NCBI GenBank assembly: GCA_032622095.1
Contig: CP136067.1
Span: 42,015,549 to 42,079,548, forward strand
DNA length: 64,000 bases
Direction of reading: 5' to 3'
DNA from: Siphonodentalium dalli
Taxonomy: Eukaryota > Mollusca > Scaphopoda > Gadilida > Siphonodentaliidae
Position 1 is the stretch's first letter; every line of letters begins with the position of its first letter. The notes below the pieces were generated by a model. That model had not been told where the DNA came from. It saw only the letters and a program-made list of their open reading frames with translations, and ran no database searches. The translations under genes were made by a program, and so were the position numbers. Positions 1 to 11,519 of the stretch are shown here, one piece after another.

Positions 1-71
1 CTGGTCCCCTTATTCTACGAAACAGAGACTATAAAAACCTACAACAACATTTGAGTACAGTATCCCTTTAA
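1..71. mobile_element. Right end of a TTAA-flanked MITE (family TTAA-2)
   Basis: The window opens inside a repeat whose right terminus reads GTACAGTATCCCT followed by TTAA (68-71). Bases ~20-71 match, with few changes, the right end of the complete copy at 52862-53467, including the phrase 'cctacaacaacat'. The left part is outside the window. The TTAA flank suggests piggyBac- or Kolobok-type mobilisation; this is inference from target preference, since no transposase is present. Confidence 0.7.
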
Positions 72-116
72 GATATTTGCCATATATATTTTGATTCCCG
101 CAACCGAACCATATCA

Positions 117-566
117 TTAAATGTACTCAATCCGACCAGACGCTCATAACTTACTATTTCTTTGGATTCGGGGGTAAAAGGTATTTGATTCGATTCGAGG
201 AACCCACCCATCAAAGCTCAGAGTGATTAGATATAGATGTTTGAAGTTTGTTATATCTATTGTTTGTGGACCAGAAGCACGTGGTCAAACGGACGCAGTT
301 GCGGATGAAGATGGATAACTCTAAAATCAAGAGGTAATAATAACCACTTGATTTTATAGTTATCAATCTTCATCCGCATCTTCGTCCGTTTGACCACGTG
401 CTTCTGGTCCACAAACAATATAAATAGCCAACTCCAAACATCGATATCTAATCACTCTTAGCTTTGATGGGTGGGTGGATTCCTCGACTCGAATCAAATA
501 TGTTTTACCCCCGAAGCCAAAGAAATAGTAAGTTATGAGCGTCTGGTCGGATTGAGTACCTTTTAA
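117..566. mobile_element. Palindromic TTAA-flanked MITE (family TTAA-1)
   Basis: Two arms of about 205 bp (124-327 and 356-559) are reverse complements with roughly 90% identity around a short AT-rich centre. The outer ends read GTACTCAATCCGACCAGACG and its complement, and TTAA sits just outside each end (117-120 and 563-566). A second complete copy lies at 47092-47579 and a single arm at 45893-46107. Open frames inside are palindrome shadows. The element would form a long hairpin if transcribed. Confidence 0.8.
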
Positions 567-1674
567 CAGACTTAACATTTAACTGGCGGCTGGATTGGTA
601 AATAGGCAATTTTGGCTATAAATTTAGTTTTGCGAATTTTTTTCTGGAAATACAACACTAGGTATTGACCTAGATTTTCTTGGAAATGCCCATTCAAAAT
701 TGGTCACTTGACCCCCTACTTAAGATGGAATAAATTGTGATCCGATCCCATTTGTGAAATCATTATTCCGACATTATTATGTGACTTGATTTATGTTGTA
801 TACTGCATGGCGGTTTACAAATACAACGAGTTTAAACTAAACTAAACTAACCTTCAACACGGAGAGATACAAACAGCCCGAACACAAATAGTATGAGGTA
901 ATGGCCGCTCATTATACGTTTTCTGAGTTTCTTCGATGTATAATAAGGCTGGCTCCAGTTTGTCCTATGGTGGATACTTTTTTTGTATCACCATTTTATA
1001 GTTATTACATGGCCCCACATTAGGTATCTTAGGTAACAATACAAACACATAGTATTATTGTGTATGCATACATACGGTATAGAGTTCATTTCTATAGCTG
1101 TTTGCATGTCATCCAAGGTAGTTTCCTAGAAATTCGTTGCCTGTTCGTGTTAGTATAACAATGCATTAATATGCATTCAAGCAATAATCAATAGTTTGAT
1201 CATGTTATAAACGTGCGACGTATTCAGTTGCAATATCGAAATGTAGTCTCGAGTACGTGATATGTCTGTACACGCATGTGAATGGTTTTAGAGCAGCATT
1301 CCCGAGGAAAGCGCATGTAATAGCACACGTCCACATTCATATATGGCATATATGGCAGATTTTGGTGCAGAACAAAAATACGACTCAATTGTAACTGATT
1401 ACTGTGTTACAAATACGCCTTGTTTTTTCTGCATATCGACTCAACGTTTACTTGGTTTACAACAAATTAAAAATTCAAATTTGTTTTGTTTTTTATTTTG
1501 GGTTGAAATTTTTTTTGGGTATGCTTAAGCATGCTATAGCGAATTTAAAAACAAACTGGATAAAACCTTAGGGGCATGTTATAACTCAAAACTATCACCA
1601 AGTATTCATAGTAATAATTTTGATGCCCATGAAAAACGTAAGATTCCCTGGCACTAAACCTACAAAACAAGTCT
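567..1674. other. Intergenic, no supported gene
   Basis: AT-rich sequence. A short open frame at 1343-1528 (+) has no recognisable motif. A small direct repeat 'aaactaaactaaac' occurs near 836. I see no RNA gene, splice-supported exon or terminal inverted repeat here. Confidence 0.5.
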
Positions 1675-1870
1675 GTTAAAGAATATAAGAAAAAATTATT
1701 AAAATTGTAAAAAATTGTTTAAAATATTACAAATGATGAAAAATTGTTAGGCCAATGCATTCTCTTATATATGCGAGGCGACCTATGGTCGACTCGCATA
1801 TATAAGAGAATGCATTGGCACAGGGTATATGGGTTGATACAAAAATCGGACCTGGCACTGAAAGGGTTAA
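1675..1870. mobile_element. Partial TTAA-flanked MITE with 69-bp palindrome (family TTAA-3)
   Basis: Contains a 69-bp near-perfect palindrome at 1751-1819 whose outer 26 bp pair exactly (arm begins GCCAATGCATTCTCTTATAT). It is preceded by an A/T spacer (gttaaagaatataagaaaaa) like that inside the complete copy at 59686-60067, and ends in GAAAGGGTTAA (TTAA 1867-1870). The left terminus is not recognisable, so this copy is truncated or diverged. Confidence 0.7.
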
Positions 1871-2375
1871 AAGATCCTAAAAAAAGAGTTACAAATGCCT
1901 ACCAGAGAATAACTCTAACTCGAAAAATTTAAATATTTCCGTTGTGCTTGTACAAAAAAGGGTTAAAAAGTTATATTTGGAAGTCGTTTCAAAACTCTGA
2001 CGTGATTTTTTGTCACAAAGTTAAAATGCCTACCAGAGAATATCTCCAACTAGAATTTAAACGATTTCCAAATTTAACTTAGTGACTCTTTTTTTTACAA
2101 GGCCGGATAGGTGAAATATTTTCATTTTACTAGTTGGAGTTATTCTCTGTGATAAGCGTTCGTAATATTGTGACAAAACAAATGTCGGATTTTTTAAACG
2201 ACTTCCAAAATGTAACTTTATGGCAAAAACACGTCGTATTTTTTAAACAACTTCCAAATGTAACTTTGTAACCCTTTTTTAACAAGGATTTGTATAATAT
2301 TTTCATTTTTCGAGTTGGAGTTACTCTCTCATGATATAAGCAAACGTTGTGACAAAAACAAGCCTGGATTGTAAC
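1871..2375. repeat. Multi-arm foldback repeat
   Basis: The phrase 'cctaccagagaat...tccaact' occurs in one orientation near 1896 and 2029 and in the opposite orientation near 2130 and 2315. Bases ~1885-1995 are the reverse complement of ~2245-2340, and ~2025-2085 of ~2115-2150, giving nested hairpins. No target duplication was found, so the element class is unknown. Confidence 0.6.
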
Positions 2376-2639
2376 CCCTGTAACCCGGTTAAATATGCGT
2401 AATGTATATATTGCTGGCACCAAATCTGGACATATATATCCACAATGGTGCATTCCTCTGTTGAGATATAGGAGACATTGTGGGCTCCGATATAGGTTCA
2501 GTGGCATGCACTCTGTCAGCGAAGCTCTATAAGCAACTGAACTTCTCCTTTGAGTCTTTATGTCTACCTGAAAGTGACTTCGTCGTAGTTAACGGTGGCT
2601 ACGTCCCGGTCCGAATTCTGGGACAAAAATTGGTCGATA

Positions 2640-2851
2640 TCTGAGTTAATTAGCCCCGTGTTGGCCCGTGATAGAATAGGCCTACCGCCCCACTGCGATG
2701 GGTAAGGATCCCCTAATGTGGCACCATATTTACCGTGGGGTGCATCCCTGGGGTGTGGTGTAGAAGTCCTGGAGGATCAAGAGCGGCCGTATCACGCGAG
2801 GCATCGACCTTCGGATACGGATTAGCTCATGGTCCTCTTTGGTGCTACATA
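2640..2851 (+). mobile_element. Possible LINE 5' untranslated segment, left of the nested hAT
   Basis: GC-richer sequence ('taccgtggggtgcatccctgg...ggaggatcaagagcggccg') continues across the hAT insertion at 2860-4614 into the segment before the LINE gag. I infer that it is the 5' region of the same retrotransposon because nothing else explains it. The left boundary is not visible. Confidence 0.35.
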
Positions 2852-3152
2852 TCTTCAAGCAGGGTTGGGGCGATTACATGCCAATGTAATCGATTACGAT
2901 TACAATTACTTTTGATTTACATGATTACGATTACGATTACTGATTACATTTTTTCCAATGTAATCGATTACGATTACAATTACTTTAGTAAATTTAATCG
3001 ATTACTTTTTGATTACATCTGATTACAATTGTTAGTTTCCAACCATTTTGATCGCATAGGAATAAATAATGAATTACTACGAGCATAATTTTCATCACGC
3101 AGCAACTAAATTATTGAAAACTCTGTCCCCTCTACTTTCTCACTCGCCCTCT

Positions 3153-3164
3153 CATTCTCTCTCT

Positions 3165-3206
<42 letters not shown>
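3153..3206. repeat. (CT)n microsatellite
   Basis: An almost pure TC/CT run with one TTC interruption, inside the hAT-type element. It accounts for the low-complexity peptides predicted on both strands here. Confidence 0.95.
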
Positions 3207-3209
<3 letters not shown>

Positions 3210-3424
3210 CCTGCTATCCCTAACACTATCTTCCCGCTGTGTCCATCCCAACTTAAACTTAGTTACTTCTCCTTTAAAAAATATTATTTCTATTATTTCC
3301 CGTCTGATCGATACCCCTCCCTCACTTATTGGGGAAGGGGCATGTCGCCAAAGAGGAGAAGACTTCATATAAGCCTTATAAGCATATCGTCCGGACGAGC
3401 GTATATCGTCCGTGACGAGCGTAT

Positions 3425-3525
3425 ACGGACATTTCCCCACCGGACATTTCCCCACTTTCAAAAGCGGACATTTCCCCACCCGGACATTTACCCACCGGAC
3501 ATTTCCCCACCCGGACATATACCCT
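3425..3525. repeat. ~17-bp minisatellite (CGGACATTTCCCCAC)
   Basis: About six tandem copies of CGGACATTTCCCCAC with 1-2 bp spacers, one separated by 'tttcaaaag'. It lies inside the hAT-type element just after a duplicated 'atatcgtccg' phrase at 3387-3412. Confidence 0.85.
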
Positions 3526-4622
3526 GTTGTCTGATCCTCATTGCCATACATTATCTCTTATATGTTGTATATTTATGTCATTTGTGTGTTATGTGTATTA
3601 TGTGTGGATTTGGAAATAAAAATATGTTTACACTAAATAATGAAATAATTCAAATAAAATTATCAAATTTGATTGAATAAAGACATCACTGCATAACATG
3701 GAAACAAGAAACGACTGAAACAATGGAAAGATGCAAGCAATAAAATAAACTTTTTTACATTTACATGTATTGGAAAGGTTTCATCATGAAGTTATGCACC
3801 AATTTATTGGAAATACATTATGTTTTATGTGTATTTATTTATGTAAAGATATTTAAAAATATTTTAAATTTTCTTACATGCATTCAAACTAACGCATACT
3901 ATTTATGAAAATATCACCAGAAAAAATAATAAATTATTTGCATGTTCTGTTAGATTCAATACCCAACACAATGAAGATAACACTAAGATTTATTTGATCA
4001 TCATCCATTGTTAATCCTGATGAAGATTAAATGAGGCTTAACTCCATGACTGCAGTAAATGACAAACCAGCTAATTAGGTCTACCGATGTACATCACACC
4101 TGCTTTGTTCAGTTAATTAGCCCTATTGTATACCAGTGTGACGCTACAGCCATTGTCTGCAGCAATCCCAATTCAATTTAATCATAATTGAAGTTGGCTA
4201 GCCTATTTATTCATATTAGAACATTTCATTGTCTGTATCACAAGTTTATTGCCATTCATGTTGTATTCAACAATTGTGTGTTGTTATCTGTGTCCACTGC
4301 CAGAATATACATACACACTGTACCACTAACATAACACATGACATAATTGTACTAACTTTCTAATATGGTGTTAGTATCTTTGCACACTCCACAGTATGAG
4401 ACTATGAGTATCCAATAGCCATCCATATGGATATTTTAGTAAAAGTAATCAATAAGTAATCAAAATGTAATCATGATTACAGTACATTTGAAGGTAATCG
4501 ATTACGATTACTTGTAATCAAGAAATGTCATGATTACTGATTACAGACGATTACTCCAAATTTTGTAATCGATTACTTTGATTACGATTACTGATTACGA
4601 TTACCCCAACCCTGTCTTCAAG

Positions 4623-4916
4623 ACGGGTCGTTGAGTTGACCCGGTTCAATCAATCGGCTAGTCATGCCTCTCCAGTGTTTCAGATTACATTTCTGCCATC
4701 TGTTTTATTATATTGCTGGTGTCTAGTTGTGTCTTCTGTTTTCATGTATGTTTTTTTTGTGTCATGTCTTCATCTCATTGTGGGAGGTACCGGGAGGCTG
4801 CTACATTCAGTTAAATAGGTCACCGCTTCAGCTATATACCAGTATTTGGCCCGACCATAATTCGAAGGATAGTCCGAGGCGGCTACTGGACTAGTTGTCG
4901 ATTATTTGCTTTTCAT
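4623..4916 (+). mobile_element. Probable LINE 5' leader, right of the nested hAT
   Basis: Sequence between the hAT target duplication and the gag start codon at 4917. It contains no motif I recognise. It is assigned to the LINE by position only. Confidence 0.35.
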
Positions 4917-5640
4917 ATGGCAACTCATAACAAACATCAACGTAAGAATGACCACCCGCCAGGTTCCACCGATGCTGATGTCTATCCTCAGTACTTGGTA
5001 CTTGGTCTTGATCCAAATGTCAAGATACCTTCTGTATTTGTGATTGATAAAATGCTCCAAAACATAGCCGGACAATTAAAATCTTTCAAACCGATCAGAA
5101 CTGGGCCACTCAGTGCATGGCTCTCTTCTGATCGAATGTTCAAGAAAAGTTCAAGCTGACACTCTTGCGCAATTAAAGTTTATTGCACAATCACCAGTGT
5201 TGGTTAATCATCGCAAGACATTTAACGGTAGCAGAGCTGGTTGCGAAATCGCGATCTAGCTGATTATTCTGAGTCAGATATATCGGCTGAGTTAACACCA
5301 CATGGAGTTACAGCAGTCCGTAGATTTACGAAGACAGTTGATAGTTAAACAGTTCAGTTGAACAGTTATCTTCTGACCTTCAATCGGTGGGAACATCCAT
5401 CGACATTGAAGGTTGGGCGTGTGATGGATTTAAGTACACATGTTCCAACCCCATTGCGATGTTTTAAATGCCAGGGGTACGGCCATGGCCAGGAACATTG
5501 TAAAAGTAAAGAAACCACATGTGCAGGATATTTCTGGTCATGATCGTAAGGATTGTACGAATCTTAAGAAAAATTGCAAACTGTCAAAGTTCACATGATG
5601 CAATGGATCCTTCATGTCCCATTTTGGATTATGAATTCAA
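4917..5640 (+). pseudogene. Decayed LINE ORF1 (gag-like, CCHC zinc knuckle)
   Basis: Translation from ATG 4917 gives MATHNKHQRKNDHPPGSTDA, then a block containing FVIDKMLQNIAGQLKSFKPI. Homology continues in shifted frames after ~5150 (KTFNGSRA near 5215; LTPHGVTAVRRFTKTVD near 5290-5345; FNRWEHPSTLKVG near 5383). A zinc knuckle CFKCQGYGHGQEHC (CX2CX4HX4C, 5460-5503) follows, then the start of a second knuckle (ISGHDRKDC) in another frame. This order is that of the ORF1 gag of jockey-like non-LTR retrotransposons common in molluscs, an RNA-binding nucleocapsid protein. At least three frameshifts and an in-frame stop (TAG ~5344) make it dead. No reverse transcriptase follows, so the copy is also 3'-truncated or deleted. 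Confidence 0.8.
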
Positions 5641-5714
5641 GATTCAACGATATGGTGATCCCATGAAAAGGGGTTCACCATATTCTTTCATTTTATTAAC
5701 CAAATAACAGAGAT

Positions 5715-6170
5715 ATTTGAAGAAGTGTTTTTGACGAAATAGCGGAAATATTTGAAGAAGTGTTTTAAAGAGCGTATTTTTTCGGGGGACTATTAAAATA
5801 GCCTGTGTCCGTCCGTCCGTCCGTGCGTGCGTCTGGAAATGGTTTCCAGATGATAACTTTCGTTTCGGTTATTAGATCAAAAGCAAATTTCATAGGCGAG
5901 TTGATCAGACCAAAATACAGGTCAAGTTCGAATATGGCCCTTTTTTAGTAAGAATCTTGTAATTTTCTGGTTTCCGGATGATAACTTCAGTTTGTGGGAT
6001 CATATATGAACCAAATTTGCAATGTGCCTTTATCAGCTCAACATACGGGTTAAGTTTGAATATGGGTACAATCCGCCCATTTTTGCTAGAGTTAAGGCCC
6101 TTTTTCGACTTAGGATCCTGTCAATTTCTGGTTTCCGGATGATAACTTTAGTTTATGTTTATGCCAAGCT
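5715..6170. repeat. Mollusc-type core repeat with CCGT microsatellite
   Basis: Starts near a duplicated 'atatttgaagaagtgttt' and a (TCCG)n run (5809-5824). It continues with about two degenerate copies of a ~160-bp unit containing 'gtttccggatgataacttt' and 'ggtcaagttcgaatatggcc'. Related copies lie at ~26590-27150 and ~49500-50080. The architecture resembles pearl-like or Helitron-associated non-autonomous elements of bivalves; the class is inferred from architecture. Confidence 0.6.
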
Positions 6171-6405
6171 GTATCTCTCGCATTAGCTTGTTTGTTGAGA
6201 ACATGTAGCGGTAAGTACGTCTAATATATTATAATGCAAGTTTCTGCAGTATTTGCATGCCGGTACATTCCAACCGGCCACATCTTATTTCTACAAATAT
6301 GTTTAATCATTATGCTGTGAGATTTTATATGACAGTTAATTCACGAGAACATATATGCATATCGTATGTGATTACTCGTGTTAAATTATTCTTTATATGT
6401 TGATA

Positions 6406-6622
6406 TACAGTAATGCCCTAAGTAATCGACTGCTTAACCACAGCAGAATTATGGGTAACTTTTCAGGATTTAGTCGGAAATATGGCTTGTTGCCATTCAT
6501 CGGAAAGCTCTCTCCGAGAGCTTTCCGGTGAATGGCAACAAGCCATATTTCCGACTAAATCCTGAAAAGTTACCCATAATTCTGCTGTGGTTAAGCAGTC
6601 GATTAATTAGAGCATTACTGTA
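6406..6622. mobile_element. Palindromic TA-flanked MITE (pogo/mariner-like), complete
   Basis: The element spans 6408-6620. It begins CAGTAATGCCCTAAGTAATC, ends with the imperfect complement (AGAGCATTACTG), and is flanked by TA on both sides. The two halves are almost perfect reverse complements, giving ~100-bp arms, with the centre at 'ctctccgagag'. Relatives lie at ~23838-24028, 48849-48970 and ~61830-61925. The CAGT ends and TA target point to the pogo/Tc1-mariner superfamily; no transposase is present. Confidence 0.85.
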
Positions 6623-7379
6623 TGTTGTACTTATTATAGGTGCAACTGCCCATTGGGTGTATTTTGCATTAAATCTTATCTTATCTTATATTTTCGTTGA
6701 AGATACCCTGTCCGATTTGACACCGTAACACTAGTATATGTTTCTATCCAGCACATAATTAGATCGGACCCATGTGCACAGTAATAGGCGGTTTGGATGG
6801 CCATATACCCAGTTTCAAAAGGCTAGCAATAAGCCACGATGTCCTCTTATAAAGAGCGTCCGTGGTTTATTGTTTAGTCAAGACATCTTTTAACAATTTC
6901 TTTCGTAAGTGGATTCTCCCATTCAGTTATAAAACTATACATTGAAATGGCATGTTATTCATCTGGAAAATAAACATACGACATGCGGGTATAGTGCAGA
7001 ATGTGTCTCATTTATAGGATAACTACTCACCAATGAGTATTTAGTATCTATTACATTCCTGTGTAATTTACATTGATTTCTCGAGTGATTATATAAACGA
7101 TAATTTCACTAGCGAATTATATCACTTTAACTAGCACGTTATGTATTCATACGCGCTATCGAAATGTATGCATCGTGAGTATAATGGCGGTATTATTCGG
7201 ATTTCTGGTCAATAAGATGTTAATAGTAATATAATAATGGAATATAGTAAACAGAATAATCACATGATTGAACTGGTGACGTTAAATAATACATTCGAGA
7301 CAGAGATTATATTTTGTAAAATACAATGTCACGGCCTCTCAATGTTTAAAGATACCCTATCCGATAATTTTCAGCTCGG
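6623..7379. other. Intergenic, no supported gene
   Basis: AT-rich. Contains one copy of the recurrent motif 'ataaagagcgtcc' near 6849. The open frame starting at 7237 runs into the dispersed repeat that follows and has no recognisable motif. Confidence 0.45.
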
Positions 7380-8055
7380 CAAGCAAACGAAAAACGAAAA
7401 ACTCTTGCAATCACAAATAGTTGCATGGCACATGAAAATACACAAAGCATCCAGGTTAGCGGTCTTTTTAGGGACGATCGCTGGGTTTGTTTGCCAGGCC
7501 GACAATCATTCAAATCATGTTACAAATATTGTCAACACACACCGTCAGTCTTATATATTAAAGGCACGTGAGGCCTTAGTTGTCGAAAATATTCATATTT
7601 GTTCCAATCACCGTAAACATTAAAACATTAAAACGCATACAGTTTCGTTCATATATACCATGACCATCGCGTAAACAGCATATTATCACAAAGACCTACT
7701 ATATTTTACCTAAGCAAGAGCCTGATTGTGTTACAGAAGACAGCACAATGCTACTGGCTAATCACACACAAATGGCATAAACGCTCTTTATTAGTTCCAT
7801 ATCAGGAATTCACCAACAAAGAACGCTCTTTATGTTTACCATCATAATATAAACAAACACCAGAAAAGTAACTTTTTATGCCTTTGTTTACATAGCAATA
7901 GTCAAATATATGACAATAACATACAGTTTATGCGATATTTCTTATTTGTATACGGACAAAGTCTGTCTACATTTTGATGTTCTTTCTGTTTGTGGCGGCT
8001 TTTGACGGGTGTAAATATTTTCACAGGATACCCACCGCCAAGGCCAACCGTACCT
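7380..8055 (+). repeat. Dispersed repeat, copy 1 (partner at 21335-21930)
   Basis: Shares ordered blocks with 21335-21930 in the same orientation: 'gaaaatattcatatttgttc', 'gcaagagcctg.tcgtgttacagaag', 'aatcacacacaaatg', 'gctctttattaattccatatcagga', and 'gtctgtctacattttga.gttctttctgttt.tggcgg'. Each copy has two occurrences of GCTCTTTAT about 30-45 bp apart. No conserved frame is shared, so a coding origin is not supported. Confidence 0.65.
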
Positions 8056-8315
8056 TTAATTAATTCAGTGACTGTCGGTGACGAAATCATTTTCGTTAGA
8101 TAACGCCGATCGATGCATGCGTCCCGAATCAAGTAATAAATATTTACAATTGATCGTAATTCAGACGATGTTTTCTATGGAGTGGTACGGTCGATTGTCT
8201 TGAGATTTTCGGCGATGTTAATAGAATGCTACATTCATCCAGTTGACATAGCGCCTGCATACCAACCTATAAGTTTCACGCACCCGAACAAGTACATAAT
8301 ATATGTCTTTAAAAC
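8045..8315. repeat. Foldback arm a
   Basis: Contains 'gcgtcccgaatc', 'gtaaatatttac'-like sequence, 'gacgatgttttctatggagtgg', 'gattttcggcgatgtta' and 'agtttcacgcacccgaacaagt'. It is the reverse complement of 8692-8965 and in the same orientation as 9545-9815. Confidence 0.75.
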
Positions 8316-8691
8316 TTCCTCATTTGAAAGTCGATAGCTGGCCACCAAAATCTCTCGACATCAAACTCTGCGTTAAAACTAAAGATGTGTTTAGTTTGCA
8401 CGCCACACCCAAAAGACAAAATTCCTGCGCTGGTATTCTATAAACTTCGCCAATCATTCATAGAATTATAATTCGTATAGCAGATGGGTGTATTTTTCAC
8501 TAATCCATGGGTCAAATTCATTCATTTGTTGCGTACATGTATATTATGTTGCGTGTAAAAGAAGATGCTCCCATAAATGGTCGGATTTAGTGCACAGTCC
8601 CCCTTGAGGTTTCCTATTATATTACAACTGAATAGTTTAAGACATTCCATATAGCGTGACAATCTGCCTACTAATATATTCATGCCGAGTG

Positions 8692-9120
8692 CATGTAGTA
8701 CACATCGAGACAGCACTGTTAAAGACATATTATGTACTTGTTCGGGTGCGTGAAACTTATAGGTTGGTATGCAGCTAGCCGCCATGTCAACTGGATGAAT
8801 GCAGCATTCTATTAACATCGCCGAAAATCTCAAGACAATCGACCGTACCACTCCATAGAAAACATCGTCGGAACTACGCTCAATTGTAAATATTTACTTC
8901 TCGATTCGGGACGCATCTATCGGCGATAAACTAACGAAAACGATTTCTCCATCGAAAGTCACTTTATTTAATTAATATATAAGAATGACGATGTGTGTAG
9001 TTAATTTGGATATACTATTTGCAAAAATTACTACTTTAAACAAGATTATTCTCCATTTCTATTTGATCACCATACCGGAGTGTTTCACATCACTTTATGC
9101 TCATTTACACGATATCAGGA
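8692..9120. repeat. Foldback arm b (inverted relative to a and c)
   Basis: Reverse complement of arm a over ~270 bp and of arm c over ~400 bp. The extra paired part is at ~9000-9115 against ~9420-9540, including 'ttctatttgatc'. Arms b and c with the spacer between them form one inverted repeat of about 1.1 kb. Confidence 0.75.
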
Positions 9121-9419
9121 ATCTTCTATAATAAATTAACGCTCGTTATTTTGTCTACAAGAAAAATTCCGGCCCCGATGTTATGAAGTTTTTCTGTTTT
9201 AAATAATGTCCATATATTTACCTCTATATAGTAGTAGTATTTATTGTATTTGTTTTACTTTATTAATTTATTTCTCGTTATTTTGGATATTTATTTTGAT
9301 GGACCGGGATGTAAAAAAGAGCGAGAATAATTTCTTGAAGCCTCAAATCACCATGGAACTTTAGTATATTTTTTCATCAATTCTCGAAAGGTAAACGGGT
9401 TTGCCATATCTGTTAAATT

Positions 9420-9815
9420 TAAAGTGATGTAATCATGTAAAACACAGTGACTCCGGTAGATCAAATAGAAATAGAGAATAATTTTGCTCAAAGGAGTTAT
9501 TTTTACGAATAGTAATCCAAATTTAGAGGACACACACTGTCATTCTCATATATTAATTAAATGCAACGACTCTCGATGGCGAAATCATTTGCTTTAGTTT
9601 ATCGCTGATTGTTGCGTCCCGAATCGAGATGTAAATATTTACAAGTATGTGTAGTTCAGACGATGATATTTATGGAGTGGCATTGTGAAGTTCTTTGAGA
9701 TTTTCGGCGATGTTAGTAGAATGGTACATTCCCACAGTTGGCAATCACCTGAGTACTACCTTATCAGTTTCACGCATCCGAACAAGTCCTTAATATGTCT
9801 TTAAGGGAATAATGT
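9420..9815. repeat. Foldback arm c
   Basis: Complement of arm b and direct repeat of arm a. It ends at 'cgcatccgaacaagtccttaatatgtcttta', matching the inner edge of arm a. No flanking target duplication was identified. Confidence 0.75.
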
Positions 9816-11519
9816 TCGCGTTTCGAACCAATTACAGATACAAAAATGGAAAGAAATCTTGCAGTATTTATACACACCAATATGTGCGTCACTTTAGGGT
9901 GCCCATATGTGAACTACAAGAAATACTTCAATCAGAGGACGATCGATTATACATATAGACAGAACACGAGAAAGTCAATGGAACGTGGCACAACATATAC
10001 CGTTAATATCGAAGTAGCAAACAATGTTTGCGTATCAAATATTGAACCTCAGAATAATTGTATGACATTGCATGGGAAGGTCAACAACATATCAAAGTAT
10101 TATTTAAACTAACAATACGACTAATCCCATACAAATTAATAGCCTATTAACCCGTCACGTCTCGTGTGGCCAAAATATGACGTTCTAGCACATCGTGTGG
10201 GCCCTTAGGACTATTTCCTTTTAGGGACTATTTCCTTTTACACGAGTGGATTGTGCGAGAACAACAATTTGCTCTCGTGATTTCAATGACAAGAGCAAAT
10301 TACACAAAAACAATTTCAAATATATGATGTAATAAATCTTCAAATCAATTTCTTAATAAAATAAAAGTGGCCAACTGATTAAATTATTAAGTTAATATTA
10401 TAACATTATTTGAAAGCTTTCCACTCTGAAAATTCAAATTCATTCAACAGTAATGTGCAGAAGATATTGGTCGACCTCTGCACCCCAAGGACTTAACTTC
10501 ACCCCACTAATTATACTTCCATGGTGTAACCAAGGAAGTATATTGTTTTTCTATTGGGGCCGTTTTCTGTTTAATTGAAAATACTCAGAAACTAATGGGA
10601 GGAGGACCCTGAAATCTCTAGGGAACGTAGGCATCTAAGGGATACAGAAATGAAGATATCATGAGTTCGGCCCAACGCTTCACCACAGAGTGAAATTTAA
10701 AAAAAAATATTTTTCTCTATTATTATTATTATTAAAATTATTATTAAAGTATGATCTTTAGAATACTAAAAGTTGGTAAATATGTTGGGGCAAATGAGTT
10801 GTATGCTTTAGTCGCATAACGAATATTGTCCGCGCTTTCCTCGCAGACTTATCTCACTTTATCTGAAAAAACGTCATTTTACTATATCGGAAATTATGAG
10901 GAGCAGGGCATTCAAATTTGGACCATATGGACACCTCGATATGCACTACTGCCCAAGGGCATCAACACTTGTGTCCGCGCTTTCCATGTGGAGTTACCAC
11001 CCATAGATAGGCAAACCTCTATTTGATTTACTCTGCTGTCCTCTCGTATCATTCCAGATAATTGAATTTGGGTATCATAGTCGTGTCGACCGTTGTCAGT
11101 TTTGTTGACGCTCGGGTGGAGGCAAAATTAAAACAAAACAAATTTTTTTATTGACATTCATCTATTTAAGTAGGTGGATTCCCTGAACAAAAACAAACCC
11201 ATACCAGAAAAGATTTTTGAATTCAGAGAAGAATGCAAGAGTTACGGGCCCTCAAAGTTTGCAATTTGGGCCCATGTGCTTTACATCACATCTCCGACGA
11301 AGATTCATATTATACTACACGCGAAACGGTGATGACTTTTGGGAAATCAAGAGTCCAAAACGGATCCAAATCGACCTGTTCCAGACCTGTTTTCACTTTT
11401 TGAAAAAGGCTCCATTATTTCAACCTAAACCTTTGAACTTAGAAAATAATTTTTTTCTCAGTCAAATGAAAAGAGCTCTTCAAAAATTTTCCGCTTATAT
11501 ATATAACGAGAAGGTGAAC
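9816..11519. other. Intergenic with a small palindrome, no supported gene
   Basis: Contains a short hairpin at ~10511-10545 (atacttcc...ggaagtat) of a kind common in bivalve repeats and a repeated 'tgtccgcgctttcc' phrase (~10829 and ~10973). Open frames at 9846-10112, 10826-11026 and 11217-11666 have no recognisable domain, and the last runs into the repeat that follows. Confidence 0.45.

Larger units (their letters stand above)
2852..4622. mobile_element. Non-autonomous hAT-type element with 8-bp TSD
   Basis: The element spans 2860-4614. It starts CAGGGTTGGGG and ends CCCCAACCCTG, a typical hAT terminus, and is flanked by the exact 8-bp duplication TCTTCAAG (2852-2859 and 4615-4622). Both subterminal regions (2870-3025 and 4440-4610) are dense with GATTAC/GTAATC in inverted orientation (TGTAATCGATTACGATTAC), which could form long hairpins or bind a transposase repeatedly. 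No transposase frame exists inside. The interior holds a CT microsatellite and a short minisatellite. Confidence 0.9.

Noticed and set aside
3069-3680. 203-residue plus-strand and 139-residue minus-strand frames
   Set aside because: Both are low-complexity translations of the CT microsatellite and the 17-bp minisatellite inside the hAT-type element.
7237-7623. 128-residue plus-strand frame as a gene
   Set aside because: Its second half is part of a dispersed repeat whose other copy (21.3 kb) does not keep the frame; no motif recognised.
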